A DNA stretch of 64,000 nucleotides, taken from assembly GCF_000315915.1 (NCBI RefSeq), contig NC_020186.1:1-64000 (forward strand), read 5' to 3'. A program made the position numbers and the translations under genes. Shown piece after piece: positions 34,324-43,159 of the stretch (its first letter is position 1; every line of letters begins with the position of its first letter). The stretch is from Henningerozyma blattae CBS 6284. Taxonomy: Eukaryota; Ascomycota; Saccharomycetes; Saccharomycetales; Saccharomycetaceae. Below the pieces are notes generated by a model that was not told where the DNA came from, did not search any database, and saw only the letters and a list, made by a program, of their open reading frames with translations.

Positions 34324-35113
34324 TTTTTTAGGGGTAGTCTATACTTTTTATTCTTTTCTTCTTTTGAAACTTTTTGTAGATCAATCTAATAAATTTTGTT
34401 TAAAATGTATTAACGAAGTACCTCTGAAAATTTTATTCTACAGATACCTCAACAAAAACAATATCACTCACCAGTAAACCATTAGGGTACTTCAAATGAT
34501 GATGACTGTATTGCATACTAGATTTTTTGTTATTATTTATACATTCAGTTAATACATAGTTTTTTAAAGCATTGTAGACAAAAAAAGCGAAATTGGCTTA
34601 CAAGATAATTTGGAAATAATCCCGGATGGAAAATATTGCAACTACACAAATAAAAGAACGTTCATTATCGCTTCGTTTATTTCAACATGTTATACCTAAT
34701 ATATGTGTATAAAAGAAACTAATCTATGAATGCTTATGCCCTTTATTAATTCATAACAATTAAATATGAGGAAGAATAATATGACTATTTATACGAAATA
34801 CTCCAATATATGTAAAATAATATAAGGTATATATCAATATATAAACTCAATAAGAAATATATTCCAAAGCGGGAAGAAATATCAGAGTAGCTAAATTACT
34901 ACAATAAGTTTCAACTTTTGAGTGAATGTATTCTTTTTATAATTTTTTGAGTGAGATACGTTTTATCAATTTAATTTCACTAGTTAAATAAAAGAATTTA
35001 TGGCACGATACAATACAATACAGTTTGAATTAAATGAATAGAATATACAATACAATGAGTTTAGTGGTAGGAAGTGGAGAAGGACATATAATATGAGGCG
35101 AATAGACTGCTTT
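34324..35113. other. URE2 3' region and ELA1 promoter
   Basis: The 790 bp are AT-rich. The URE2 side has repeated ATACAATACAATA-type sequence near 35010-35055, and the ELA1 side has T-rich tracts. I recognise no gene or RNA. Confidence 0.5.
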
Positions 35114-36463
35114 TTACTCGCCCCGTAAAGCTTTTATTACTGCTGGCCTTCTCATCATATGCTTTGTCCATTTATATACTTCTGGGAATTCTGCTTTAAT
35201 ATTTATACCAATCCTATCAACTACATTATTCCAAGGAACAAATGCTAAATCAGCGATAGAGATCCTATCACCAACTAACCAAACTGGATAATCGAAAAAT
35301 CTGCTTTGAGACATCGGAGTGGTTCCTGAAGAATATGCAGCTGCATTTTCAGTATCCAAATCCATTACTAAGGCTTCTCTTCTTTCTGAAAGTGCCATCT
35401 CTACTACACCATAAACTCTTCTAACTTCATCTGTATATCTCTCTACAGCACTTGGTATCTTTTGAGAATGGAAATATTCAAAGTGTAAAGCTTGACCAAT
35501 CATTGGTGCATGGCCAGAAGTTTGGAAAAATAACCAAGAATTGATTTGTGATTGATCTGCCAAGTTATCAGCCCATAACAATGGATCGCCAGTTTCCTTA
35601 AAGTACTTGTTTACAAGATGTAATAAAATAGCACCAGATTCCCAAATCCCCAAATTATCCAAATTATGATCTATTAAGGCTGGTACCCTTGCGTTTGGAT
35701 TTACACCAACAAATTCAGGAGCTCTGTGTTCTCCCTTATTAAAGTCTAAAAAAATAGTGTTATACTGTAAACCTAGTTCACTTAATACAATAGCTACTTT
35801 GAAGGCATTTGGTGCCGATCTATGAGAAAAAAGTGTGTATCCTTCCATTGGTTGATCTTGGAAAAATGAAGAAATTCTTGTATTATCAATTGGACTCAAC
35901 CCAGATAAAAATTGACGATTAGTATTGTTATTTCTCATTTGAGAAGTTTGATTTAAATTATTGTTATTATTCGTATTGTTAGCTATATGTATGTTTGAAT
36001 TAGAATTGTCATTAGGTTGGGTCATGTTATCAGAAATATTATTATTGGAATTAAGATTAAGATTGTTATTTGAGCTATGAGTAGTATTAGTAGGGTTATT
36101 AGAATCATTATTTGAATTCGAATTAGAAATATTGCTGTTGTAATTGTAAATTATTGATTGAGGGGCCCCATTAGAGGACCCATCTGTATTTATATACCCT
36201 GTGTCGTTAGATTTGTTATTTGTGTTATTGCTCATAATATTATTACTATTGATGGAGTTTAATGCATATTCGGAGTTTTGTTCATTCAAATTATTTATAT
36301 TTCGATTTTGATTCGGATTCTGGATATCATTATTATTTATATCATTACTTCTAATATTGATGTGATGTAAAGCATTTGATAATTGAGAAATATTTGGGTT
36401 CCCATTGCTATTTCCATTTCCTGATCCATTACTATTCCCTGAGCCGTTCATATCAGAAGTCAT
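35114..36463 (-). CDS. URE2: Nitrogen catabolite repression regulator Ure2
   Basis: Ure2 holds the GATA factor Gln3 in the cytoplasm on good nitrogen sources; its GST fold has peroxidase activity, and in S. cerevisiae its N-terminus forms the [URE3] prion. The C-terminal 260 residues are nearly identical to S. cerevisiae Ure2: QPMEGYTLFSHRSAPNAFKVAIVLSEL, then GEHRAPEFVGVNPNARVPALID, and a final MRRPAVIKALRGE. The N-terminal region is Asn/Ser/Gly-rich and about 190 residues long, roughly twice the 93-residue S. cerevisiae domain. It keeps the SQLSNALHHINI motif near residues 26-37. Total 449 versus 354 residues (YNL229C). An ACGCGT box lies upstream at 36640-36645. Confidence 0.96.
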   Translation of the reverse strand: MTSDMNGSGNSNGSGNGNSNGNPNISQLSNALHHINIRSNDINNNDIQNPNQNRNINNLNEQNSEYALNSINSNNIMSNNTNNKSNDTGYINTDGSSNGAPQSIIYNYNSNISNSNSNNDSNNPTNTTHSSNNNLNLNSNNNISDNMTQPNDNSNSNIHIANNTNNNNNLNQTSQMRNNNTNRQFLSGLSPIDNTRISSFFQDQPMEGYTLFSHRSAPNAFKVAIVLSELGLQYNTIFLDFNKGEHRAPEFVGVNPNARVPALIDHNLDNLGIWESGAILLHLVNKYFKETGDPLLWADNLADQSQINSWLFFQTSGHAPMIGQALHFEYFHSQKIPSAVERYTDEVRRVYGVVEMALSERREALVMDLDTENAAAYSSGTTPMSQSRFFDYPVWLVGDRISIADLAFVPWNNVVDRIGINIKAEFPEVYKWTKHMMRRPAVIKALRGE

Positions 36464-37190
36464 AAGAAGTTTTCAGATTGTAGCTTGGTTTATTTCAACA
36501 AAATGAATGGTAAGTTTAATAGTCTAATGATTTTAGCCTTGAAAAAAGTTTATATATAAACTAAAATTAAAGAAAAGTAGTGTCAATTCTACAGTATCAC
36601 AGTTAAAAGATGGAAACTTCGTCAATTGGAAAGCGTTTAACGCGTTTTAAAATAGCAGTTAAAGTAAGTAGCTGAAGTTGTATTTAAGATATTCTTTTGT
36701 AAACTAGACTTCGTGAAAATTCAACTCCAACTTTTTATCTAACTTGGTATTTATCAGATCACGTCAGCTTTTCTTTATCAATCTTGTCATCGTTTTTGCT
36801 TACGAGTTGGAAAAAGCAAAATTCAAAAAAAAAATGAAAGCGAAATTGAATATCCGAAAGTCACGCGGACTGCGTCACAAAAAGCTGGGGTAATGGAATT
36901 CGATTTGTGGCATTTCCGAGTTCTCTCTCGTACAATAAATAATATGTTATGAATATAAATCTAACAAAGAAAATATTATCTTAATTAACTATTGTAGAGT
37001 TATTATATAGATGCTTTTGATTGTATATATAAAATAAATTTAAACAAAATGGTCATGAAATTAGGAGAAAGAGATATAAAAGGTCGTGAATAAAATGCGA
37101 TAAAGTTCAAAATAAAGAATAGTCTTCGGAGTTTAATGAAATGGAATGAATGCCCTTCCTATAGATAAGGCAAGTGATTTACTAAATTAA
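36464..37190. promoter_or_regulatory. URE2 promoter region; JJJ1 absent
   Basis: This region lies between CNM67 and URE2. A palindromic AACGCGTT (36639-36646) contains an MCB-type ACGCGT, and a GTCACGCGGACTGCGTCAC stretch (about 36861-36879) is relatively GC-rich. I find no GATA-factor cluster that I would defend. JJJ1 (YNL227C), which lies between URE2 and CNM67 in S. cerevisiae, is not here. Confidence 0.45.
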
Positions 37191-38792
37191 TTATAATTTG
37201 TTGGTTATGACTGGCAACAGGTGATAGTAACTGTCTTTTAAGAAATCTTGGAGCGGATGGTTTACTTTTTTAAGGCTTCGTACTTTCTGATAATTGAAAT
37301 ATGCTTTATCGCTTAGCTCCTTATATGATATTTGTTTTAGTTGAGCCTGTAAGAGAAGATTATTAATTAAGCCTACGAAAATCGGCTGCTCTAGTTTGTA
37401 TGTAATTAATGCCATATCAGTAGCCATTTGTAACTTTGAAAGTGGGACTTGTAATGTCAATTGTAGATGTTTAACGATGTTTTGTAATTCAACCAAACTC
37501 AATGTTTCGATGTGATTAATATTTAGAGTCTCTTCATAGTCAGATATCGTTACATCTGGATAACTTGATTTTATATTTTCATAGGTAATCTTCTTACTTT
37601 TATCACCTATTAATAAATTCTTCTCATTATTTAAATCTGTGATACTTTCATTTAAAGTATTTATTTGCTTGTTCAATGTAGTTACACTTTCAATTAGTTT
37701 ATGATCAGATTCATTTTTTAATTTATTCATATTCTCAACCTTCTTTTCAGATTTTTGTAACTCAGAGCGTAGTTCTGATTCGGTTTCAATTAATTTATTT
37801 TTTAATTCAGTTTTATCTTTTGACAAATTTTCCTTCTGCTTCTGTAAATCAATATATTTTTCTTCTGACTTCTTAGATTGTGTTTTCAGTTGTAATATTT
37901 CTTCTTGTAAGTCAGAAATTTCCTTTTGTAATTTTGACAAATCAGCTCTAATCTCACATTTTTCTTCTTTGTCCGTTTGAGAGTCATTTTTAAGTGCATT
38001 TTCTTCATGACCAGGTTTGGTTTTTGAACCTTGTAGCTGAATCTCAGAATTCAAAGTATTTTCATTTAAAGTAGAGCTTTCATTTTGTATGGATTTTAAA
38101 GAAGTCTCGGAATCAATATTTTCCTTTATATCAGTATTGTTAGACTTATTAATAATATTTTCTAATCGTTGAATAATGTTTACACTTTTGTCCAATTCTT
38201 TTTGCATTTCTTTAATAATAGTGGAATATTTACTATTATCTTTTTGGATTTGAATAATGAAATCAAATATTTCATTTTCAAAATTAATATCTTGAGAAGA
38301 TTTCAAATTAGTTTCAATTGTTTTAGTTTTACTTTTGTTAGATAGTTCCTCTCTAGTTTTAGATGAATCATTAGTTTCAAGCAATTGTTGTCGCTGATTA
38401 TTTAGATATTTCTTTAGAATATTATCATTCGAATTAAAATATAACAAACTGAATTCTCTATTTTCAGTATCTGTGCTGGATTTTGAAATAGGATCGGAAT
38501 CTTTTACAGGAGTTGATTGGCTGATTACTGAATCTTGGTCATCGGTATTCTTTGCCAGATCATTATTTTTTACACCATGTCTATTATGAGGTGGAAGTGT
38601 TAATCGATTTCCATTATAATTATTCATATTAGGAGAGTAATTATCAGAATATAATAGGTTACGCTTTGCACTACCATCAGATTTAATCCTGTTAGAAGAT
38701 TGCTCTCTTCGAGACTCACCACTTTCTAAATCATTCACGTATTTGATAAGTCTTGAACGAAGTGGATCTAGCTTTGGTTTAGCTACTGACAT
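37191..38792 (-). CDS. CNM67: Spindle pole body outer-plaque protein Cnm67
   Basis: Cnm67 is the coiled-coil spacer that links the Spc42 central layer to the outer plaque (Nud1, Spc72) of the spindle pole body. The layout fits the family: a disordered Ser/Asn-rich N-terminus (1-170), long heptad-rich coiled coil (about 180-220 and 270-395), and a compact C-terminal domain (about 415-533) ending PLQDFLKDSYYHLLPV, which anchors it to Spc42. The 533 residues compare with 581 for YNL225C. It sits between URE2 and SQS1, as expected once JJJ1 is removed. Confidence 0.85.
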   Translation of the reverse strand: MSVAKPKLDPLRSRLIKYVNDLESGESRREQSSNRIKSDGSAKRNLLYSDNYSPNMNNYNGNRLTLPPHNRHGVKNNDLAKNTDDQDSVISQSTPVKDSDPISKSSTDTENREFSLLYFNSNDNILKKYLNNQRQQLLETNDSSKTREELSNKSKTKTIETNLKSSQDINFENEIFDFIIQIQKDNSKYSTIIKEMQKELDKSVNIIQRLENIINKSNNTDIKENIDSETSLKSIQNESSTLNENTLNSEIQLQGSKTKPGHEENALKNDSQTDKEEKCEIRADLSKLQKEISDLQEEILQLKTQSKKSEEKYIDLQKQKENLSKDKTELKNKLIETESELRSELQKSEKKVENMNKLKNESDHKLIESVTTLNKQINTLNESITDLNNEKNLLIGDKSKKITYENIKSSYPDVTISDYEETLNINHIETLSLVELQNIVKHLQLTLQVPLSKLQMATDMALITYKLEQPIFVGLINNLLLQAQLKQISYKELSDKAYFNYQKVRSLKKVNHPLQDFLKDSYYHLLPVITNKL

Positions 38793-39099
38793 TTTGTCTT
38801 TTTGAACTTTTAAAATTTTAAGCAGAAACGATATTTTATTCGTGTAAATATCCTAGTTAGTTAAAAATATTGATCTGGTCTAATAAGTTATGTCTTTCTA
38901 ATATTAATACCTTTCTTTGCCCATGATGTTTATTTTTTTTTCGTGGATTCACGTTCGTAAATAATACACAAACTTTAAATTTTCGCGTTTTTAATTTACA
39001 AAAAATATAAACTAAAACTCATCATGAAATATTTTAGTGTGAGCGTAGTATTGAAAAATTAATTAAAAGTCTATAAGATTATATATTTCGAAAGAAATT
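38793..39099. other. SQS1-CNM67 spacer
   Basis: This 307-bp AT-rich spacer holds the CNM67 promoter and the SQS1 3' end. Nothing else is visible. Confidence 0.5.
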
Positions 39100-41454
39100 C
39101 TATTTTAAACCAGCTTTTGTTTTTTTAACTTTTGCAGTAATTGGCAAATTAATACCCATATTCCCATCTACACCTAATCCCTCACCATTCTTCCAACCTA
39201 ATTTTTCTAACAATCGTCTACCAATATTTTCCTTACCAATTTCTGGAGCATTATGACCAACTATTTCACCTTCTGTTAAATTAAATTTTCCTTTTCTAAA
39301 TGAAGATAATCTAGTTGTGGTTGTTTTTGTATTTCTTCTAGAAGTGTCATCACTATAATGAATATCAGATTTTTCAATTATTGAATGAGTATCGATTCTC
39401 ATAAATATTGGTCTTTGTTTTGTTAGATTAGTAATCATATTATAATTAATAGAGTTTGATTTTCGTATAGTATTTTTATTTAGCTGGATTAGCATGTGGG
39501 TTTTATTTCCTTTACCCATCTTTTTAGAATTCATATTATATAAAGTTGCAAATTTCTTTAATATTTTATTACCATGTGGATCTAAAGGTGGGAATAAAAG
39601 AGAGTCTTTTAGTGTTGAATCCGTCTTTTCTGAAAATTTCTTTTTATGGCTCTTTAAGAATATTTCAAATTCATCATAAATATTCAAGATATGTAAACCT
39701 CTTGGATATTTTTTGAATAGATCATTTGAATTTTGATTTTCTAAATCAATAAAATATAATTTATCTTTTCGTTTCTTTACCTTGTTCTTATTACGTGAAT
39801 CAAATTTTGAAATTAATAAATTTTTAATAGATGGATCTAAATCGTCATCTACTAATAGTTTCCTTTTTTTCCCTCTTCCTTTTGTTTTTAAAGTCTTAAT
39901 ATCAAAATCTAATGGATTATATTCAATGTTCATTCTTTGTTTTTCATTTTTAGTCATAGATAGAATCAAATCTTCCAGTCCTTCGTTCATATCTTCAGTA
40001 AAAGTATCTGTAACTTCATCTTCCTCTTCAGAAGAGCTAGAAAATGGAATATCAGAGTAATTTGGAGTAATTGATTCTTCCTTCGGTATAATTAAGTTTT
40101 CGATATAATTTAGGAATGGCTTAAATCTATATTCAGGTAAGCTTAAATCATCTATTAAATAATCTTGTAAAGTCAATTCGTCAATCCATTGAAAATTATA
40201 ATTTCCTAATAAGCCAAAACATTTTAAATAATAAGAATTCGAATCTACACTAAATCGAATATTAGTTATCTGTAGTTCTTCAAAATTAACAACATAATCT
40301 TCATCTAACATACCAAATTCAGGAATTTCAGGCTCGTCATTTTTGGTATCTTGATCTTCTATATGTAATTCATTTAGATCGTCTTGAACGGATAAATGTG
40401 AATCAAATTCATATGTGCTATTAGGTTGTCTTATCTTCGTTATTTCTCTTTCATCGTATTCTTTTTCCCTTTCAGCAAACTCTTCATTGCTTGGTTCAAT
40501 TTTAGACTCTTCTAATAGTTCAAGTTCATTATCTATATCACTTTCTGAATTGTTAATAACATTATTCATAACATTTGAAATATAGTTAGAGTATGAAGAT
40601 GTTACTGATATTTGATTGTCTTTATTTTCAAGTTGTAATTCAGTTTTACCAATAGTAAGTATTGGATTGAATTCTAAATTTGGAATATCTTTTGAGATTT
40701 TTGCTTGTGATGAATTAGTACTGCATTCAGAACTGTTTATATTAGAATATATGTCTTTTGATTTATTAATGGATCTATCACTTTTAAAACATTTTTTGGT
40801 AGAAGTATTAACAGCACCCTCATCGATGAAGAACAACTCATGATTGGGGGTATCTTCTATTAAAGTATTCCTACTTAACGAATCAGCGTCACTATTATTT
40901 ATAACTTCAATATCTTCATCCAGATTGTTAAGGTCGTTACCATCTTCTAGATCCAGTTCTTGCTCAATATCAAAGGCAGCACCTACTCCAGCCTCTGATT
41001 TACTCTCTAGCTCACCCTTTAGCTCATCTTCTAAGTTATGTCTATCATTTTTTTCCTCCTCTTTTAATATTCCTAATTTAATAAATAGTTCTTTTGAAGG
41101 ATTATAATCATTCTTAGCTTTGATAAATTCTACAGGTCTTTTTCTAAATGCTCTAGTATTGTTATCTAAATTGTCATTGAAGTATTTCAAACCTGCTCTT
41201 TGCATATTTGATTTCTTTTTATTAAAATAAAATTGTTCATAGGATTCAGCATATCTAAAAGAATCAAGTTGAATTTCTTCTTTAGATGGTAAATAAATGT
41301 CATCTGTACCATCTAAAGATTGCAATAAATCTGGGTTAAAAGGTATGGGCTTATTAGATTTATTTTTACCTTGGCTTTTTCCTTTGTTTTTATTCTTTCC
41401 TTTTGTTTTGGGTTTTGTATTTCTTTTATCGAAATGCTTATGTCTTTTTGCCAT
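39100..41454 (-). CDS. SQS1: G-patch protein Sqs1/Pfa1, activator of helicase Prp43
   Basis: Sqs1 stimulates the DEAH helicase Prp43 in late 18S rRNA maturation and spliceosome disassembly. The N-terminus is highly basic (MAKRHKHFDKRNTKPK followed by Lys/Gly repeats), typical of nucleolar proteins. The middle is acidic and Asn/Ser-rich. An R3H-type segment with LYNMNSKKMGKGNKTHMLI lies near 640-660, and the G-patch occupies the C-terminus (about 735-784): IGRRLLEKLGWKNGEGLGVDG, then INLPITAKVKKTKAGLK. The 784 residues compare with 767 for YNL224C, and the start matches the family. Confidence 0.94.
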   Translation of the reverse strand: MAKRHKHFDKRNTKPKTKGKNKNKGKSQGKNKSNKPIPFNPDLLQSLDGTDDIYLPSKEEIQLDSFRYAESYEQFYFNKKKSNMQRAGLKYFNDNLDNNTRAFRKRPVEFIKAKNDYNPSKELFIKLGILKEEEKNDRHNLEDELKGELESKSEAGVGAAFDIEQELDLEDGNDLNNLDEDIEVINNSDADSLSRNTLIEDTPNHELFFIDEGAVNTSTKKCFKSDRSINKSKDIYSNINSSECSTNSSQAKISKDIPNLEFNPILTIGKTELQLENKDNQISVTSSYSNYISNVMNNVINNSESDIDNELELLEESKIEPSNEEFAEREKEYDEREITKIRQPNSTYEFDSHLSVQDDLNELHIEDQDTKNDEPEIPEFGMLDEDYVVNFEELQITNIRFSVDSNSYYLKCFGLLGNYNFQWIDELTLQDYLIDDLSLPEYRFKPFLNYIENLIIPKEESITPNYSDIPFSSSSEEEDEVTDTFTEDMNEGLEDLILSMTKNEKQRMNIEYNPLDFDIKTLKTKGRGKKRKLLVDDDLDPSIKNLLISKFDSRNKNKVKKRKDKLYFIDLENQNSNDLFKKYPRGLHILNIYDEFEIFLKSHKKKFSEKTDSTLKDSLLFPPLDPHGNKILKKFATLYNMNSKKMGKGNKTHMLIQLNKNTIRKSNSINYNMITNLTKQRPIFMRIDTHSIIEKSDIHYSDDTSRRNTKTTTTRLSSFRKGKFNLTEGEIVGHNAPEIGKENIGRRLLEKLGWKNGEGLGVDGNMGINLPITAKVKKTKAGLK

Positions 41455-43159
41455 ATTGTAAATTGTTCTGTGAAAGTGTTTTTGCTTTTTTCCTTCAATA
41501 TAATTTAATATATTTTGTCTATATTTACGTGATATTAATATTAGTTATATATATATATATTATTAATGCATACAAGGTCATCGAATTTTTTTAGCTTGTC
41601 ATACCCTAAGCTCAACTTTTTCTAAACCTGAGAACCCTCAGTTGATAAAAAAAAATAAAAGATACTATAAAAACAAGTGCAGTGACATATATTTTATTAT
41701 GCTAAAGGTTTACAAATTATCATAGCAACGAAAATCATTAATTATTTCATATTTAAGAAGTTTGAATGCAAATGGTGCCGATAAATAATTTTCAATATTA
41801 GCATATACATATATTGGAATGTTTGGTTTCGATTTGTAATATATATTTATTTTTGCATAACCATTGATAAAGAATGAATAATTCTATCTTTAGATATGAT
41901 AACTATTCAAAGTTATACTGTATTCTTTACAGTTTTTGAAATTATTAATTTTTCAATTTATTAGGGTGTACAACAAATTATCAAATTAACTTGTACGGTG
42001 AATAAATAGCGTTACATTCCAAGAGAAAATAAGAGCAAAGCAAGACATTTGGCAACTATATATGTAAACCATATAATTAATTTTTGTTTTTTCATTTTAC
42101 ACTTTACTATGAGGAATCATACGTCTACGTAAAAATATAGCCACAGTAGTTGGAATAGTTAGAATATCGACTAGACCAAATTGTGGGAGGGACTAATATT
42201 TTTTACTTTCAATTATTATTGTTTCAAAAAAAACTATAAATTACTAGATCTAAGTAGGGCCCAATACTATATTTGCTCAACAACAAGTAGAAATCCTATG
42301 CATGGTGCGACACGGATCAGAAATATAATGGCCAATATTGGCTTCCTACTAAGATAGGACATATTAGTTGAATTCGTGTGGTAAAGAAGAACACTCTAAG
42401 ATCATTTTTTTTGTATATGACGCAATAATAGTCTCGTCTACGCTTTCTACCGATCAATATAAAACGTTTGAAGGATTTTAAATGAACTGGTTTGAAAAGC
42501 ATATCATACCGAAGAAATGATAGTTTTAAAATGGATAATTCTCTAATTATTATACAAAGCTTAAAGATAGATCTAAATGGTTTATTTATCTGGATATTTT
42601 TTTTTTAGATATGGAAAATAAGTAAAACAAGAATAAATAAAGAGAATAATTTTCAAATTTCCGTGATTATTATTTGAGCTCAAGTGAGAAGTAAACCTCT
42701 GGTACATTATTTAATAATTTTCCTAACCTAAAACACAATACCAACTTTATTCCTACTCTTGGCTTGGAGATCTCATAACATTATCATAAATACAAACCTA
42801 AAACTGACTATTACCCTGTGTCAGTATCCATTTATGCTATTGTAATGTATCATAACCTGTATATAGCTATTATCCTTTACATACATTATAAGTGGCAATG
42901 TCAATATCATTACTGACACTCCATTGAATTAGTGTCAGAATACCTGCACGTGATTCATCGAGCACTATTTATCAACCCTATCTTCTACCCCTGAACCCTC
43001 TTCAAACCCTATCCACCGGGTAACGCCATTCTGGTCTCTCTTTTATTCCATTTCGCGCTCCGGGTGGTGGGATTTAAATTACCCACTTGAAGAAAACAAT
43101 ACAACTTGACACCACACCATCAACATCAACAATAGCTCATCACCAACTTCAACATTACA
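41455..43159. other. 1.7 kb gene-free gap between SQS1 and RAP1
   Basis: No gene is recognisable. In S. cerevisiae this interval carries ATG4, SSU72, POP1, ADE12, ALG9, MGS1, YNL217W and, from memory of the map, the U1 snRNA gene; I looked for the U1 5' end (ACTTACCTT) and did not find it. The right 250 bp are the RAP1 promoter. It has an inverted repeat CTGACACT/AGTGTCAG (42913-42938), a CACGTGA box (42947-42953), several AACCCT-type motifs (42973-43010) and a Reb1-type CGGGTAA (43017-43023). Confidence 0.55.
43017..43023 (-). promoter_or_regulatory. Reb1-type site in the RAP1 promoter
   Basis: CGGGTAA is the reverse complement of the Reb1 core TTACCCG. It lies 137 bp upstream of the RAP1 ATG, a usual position for a nucleosome-clearing general regulatory factor. 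The Cbf1-type CACGTGA at 42947-42953 lies a further 64 bp upstream. Confidence 0.5.
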
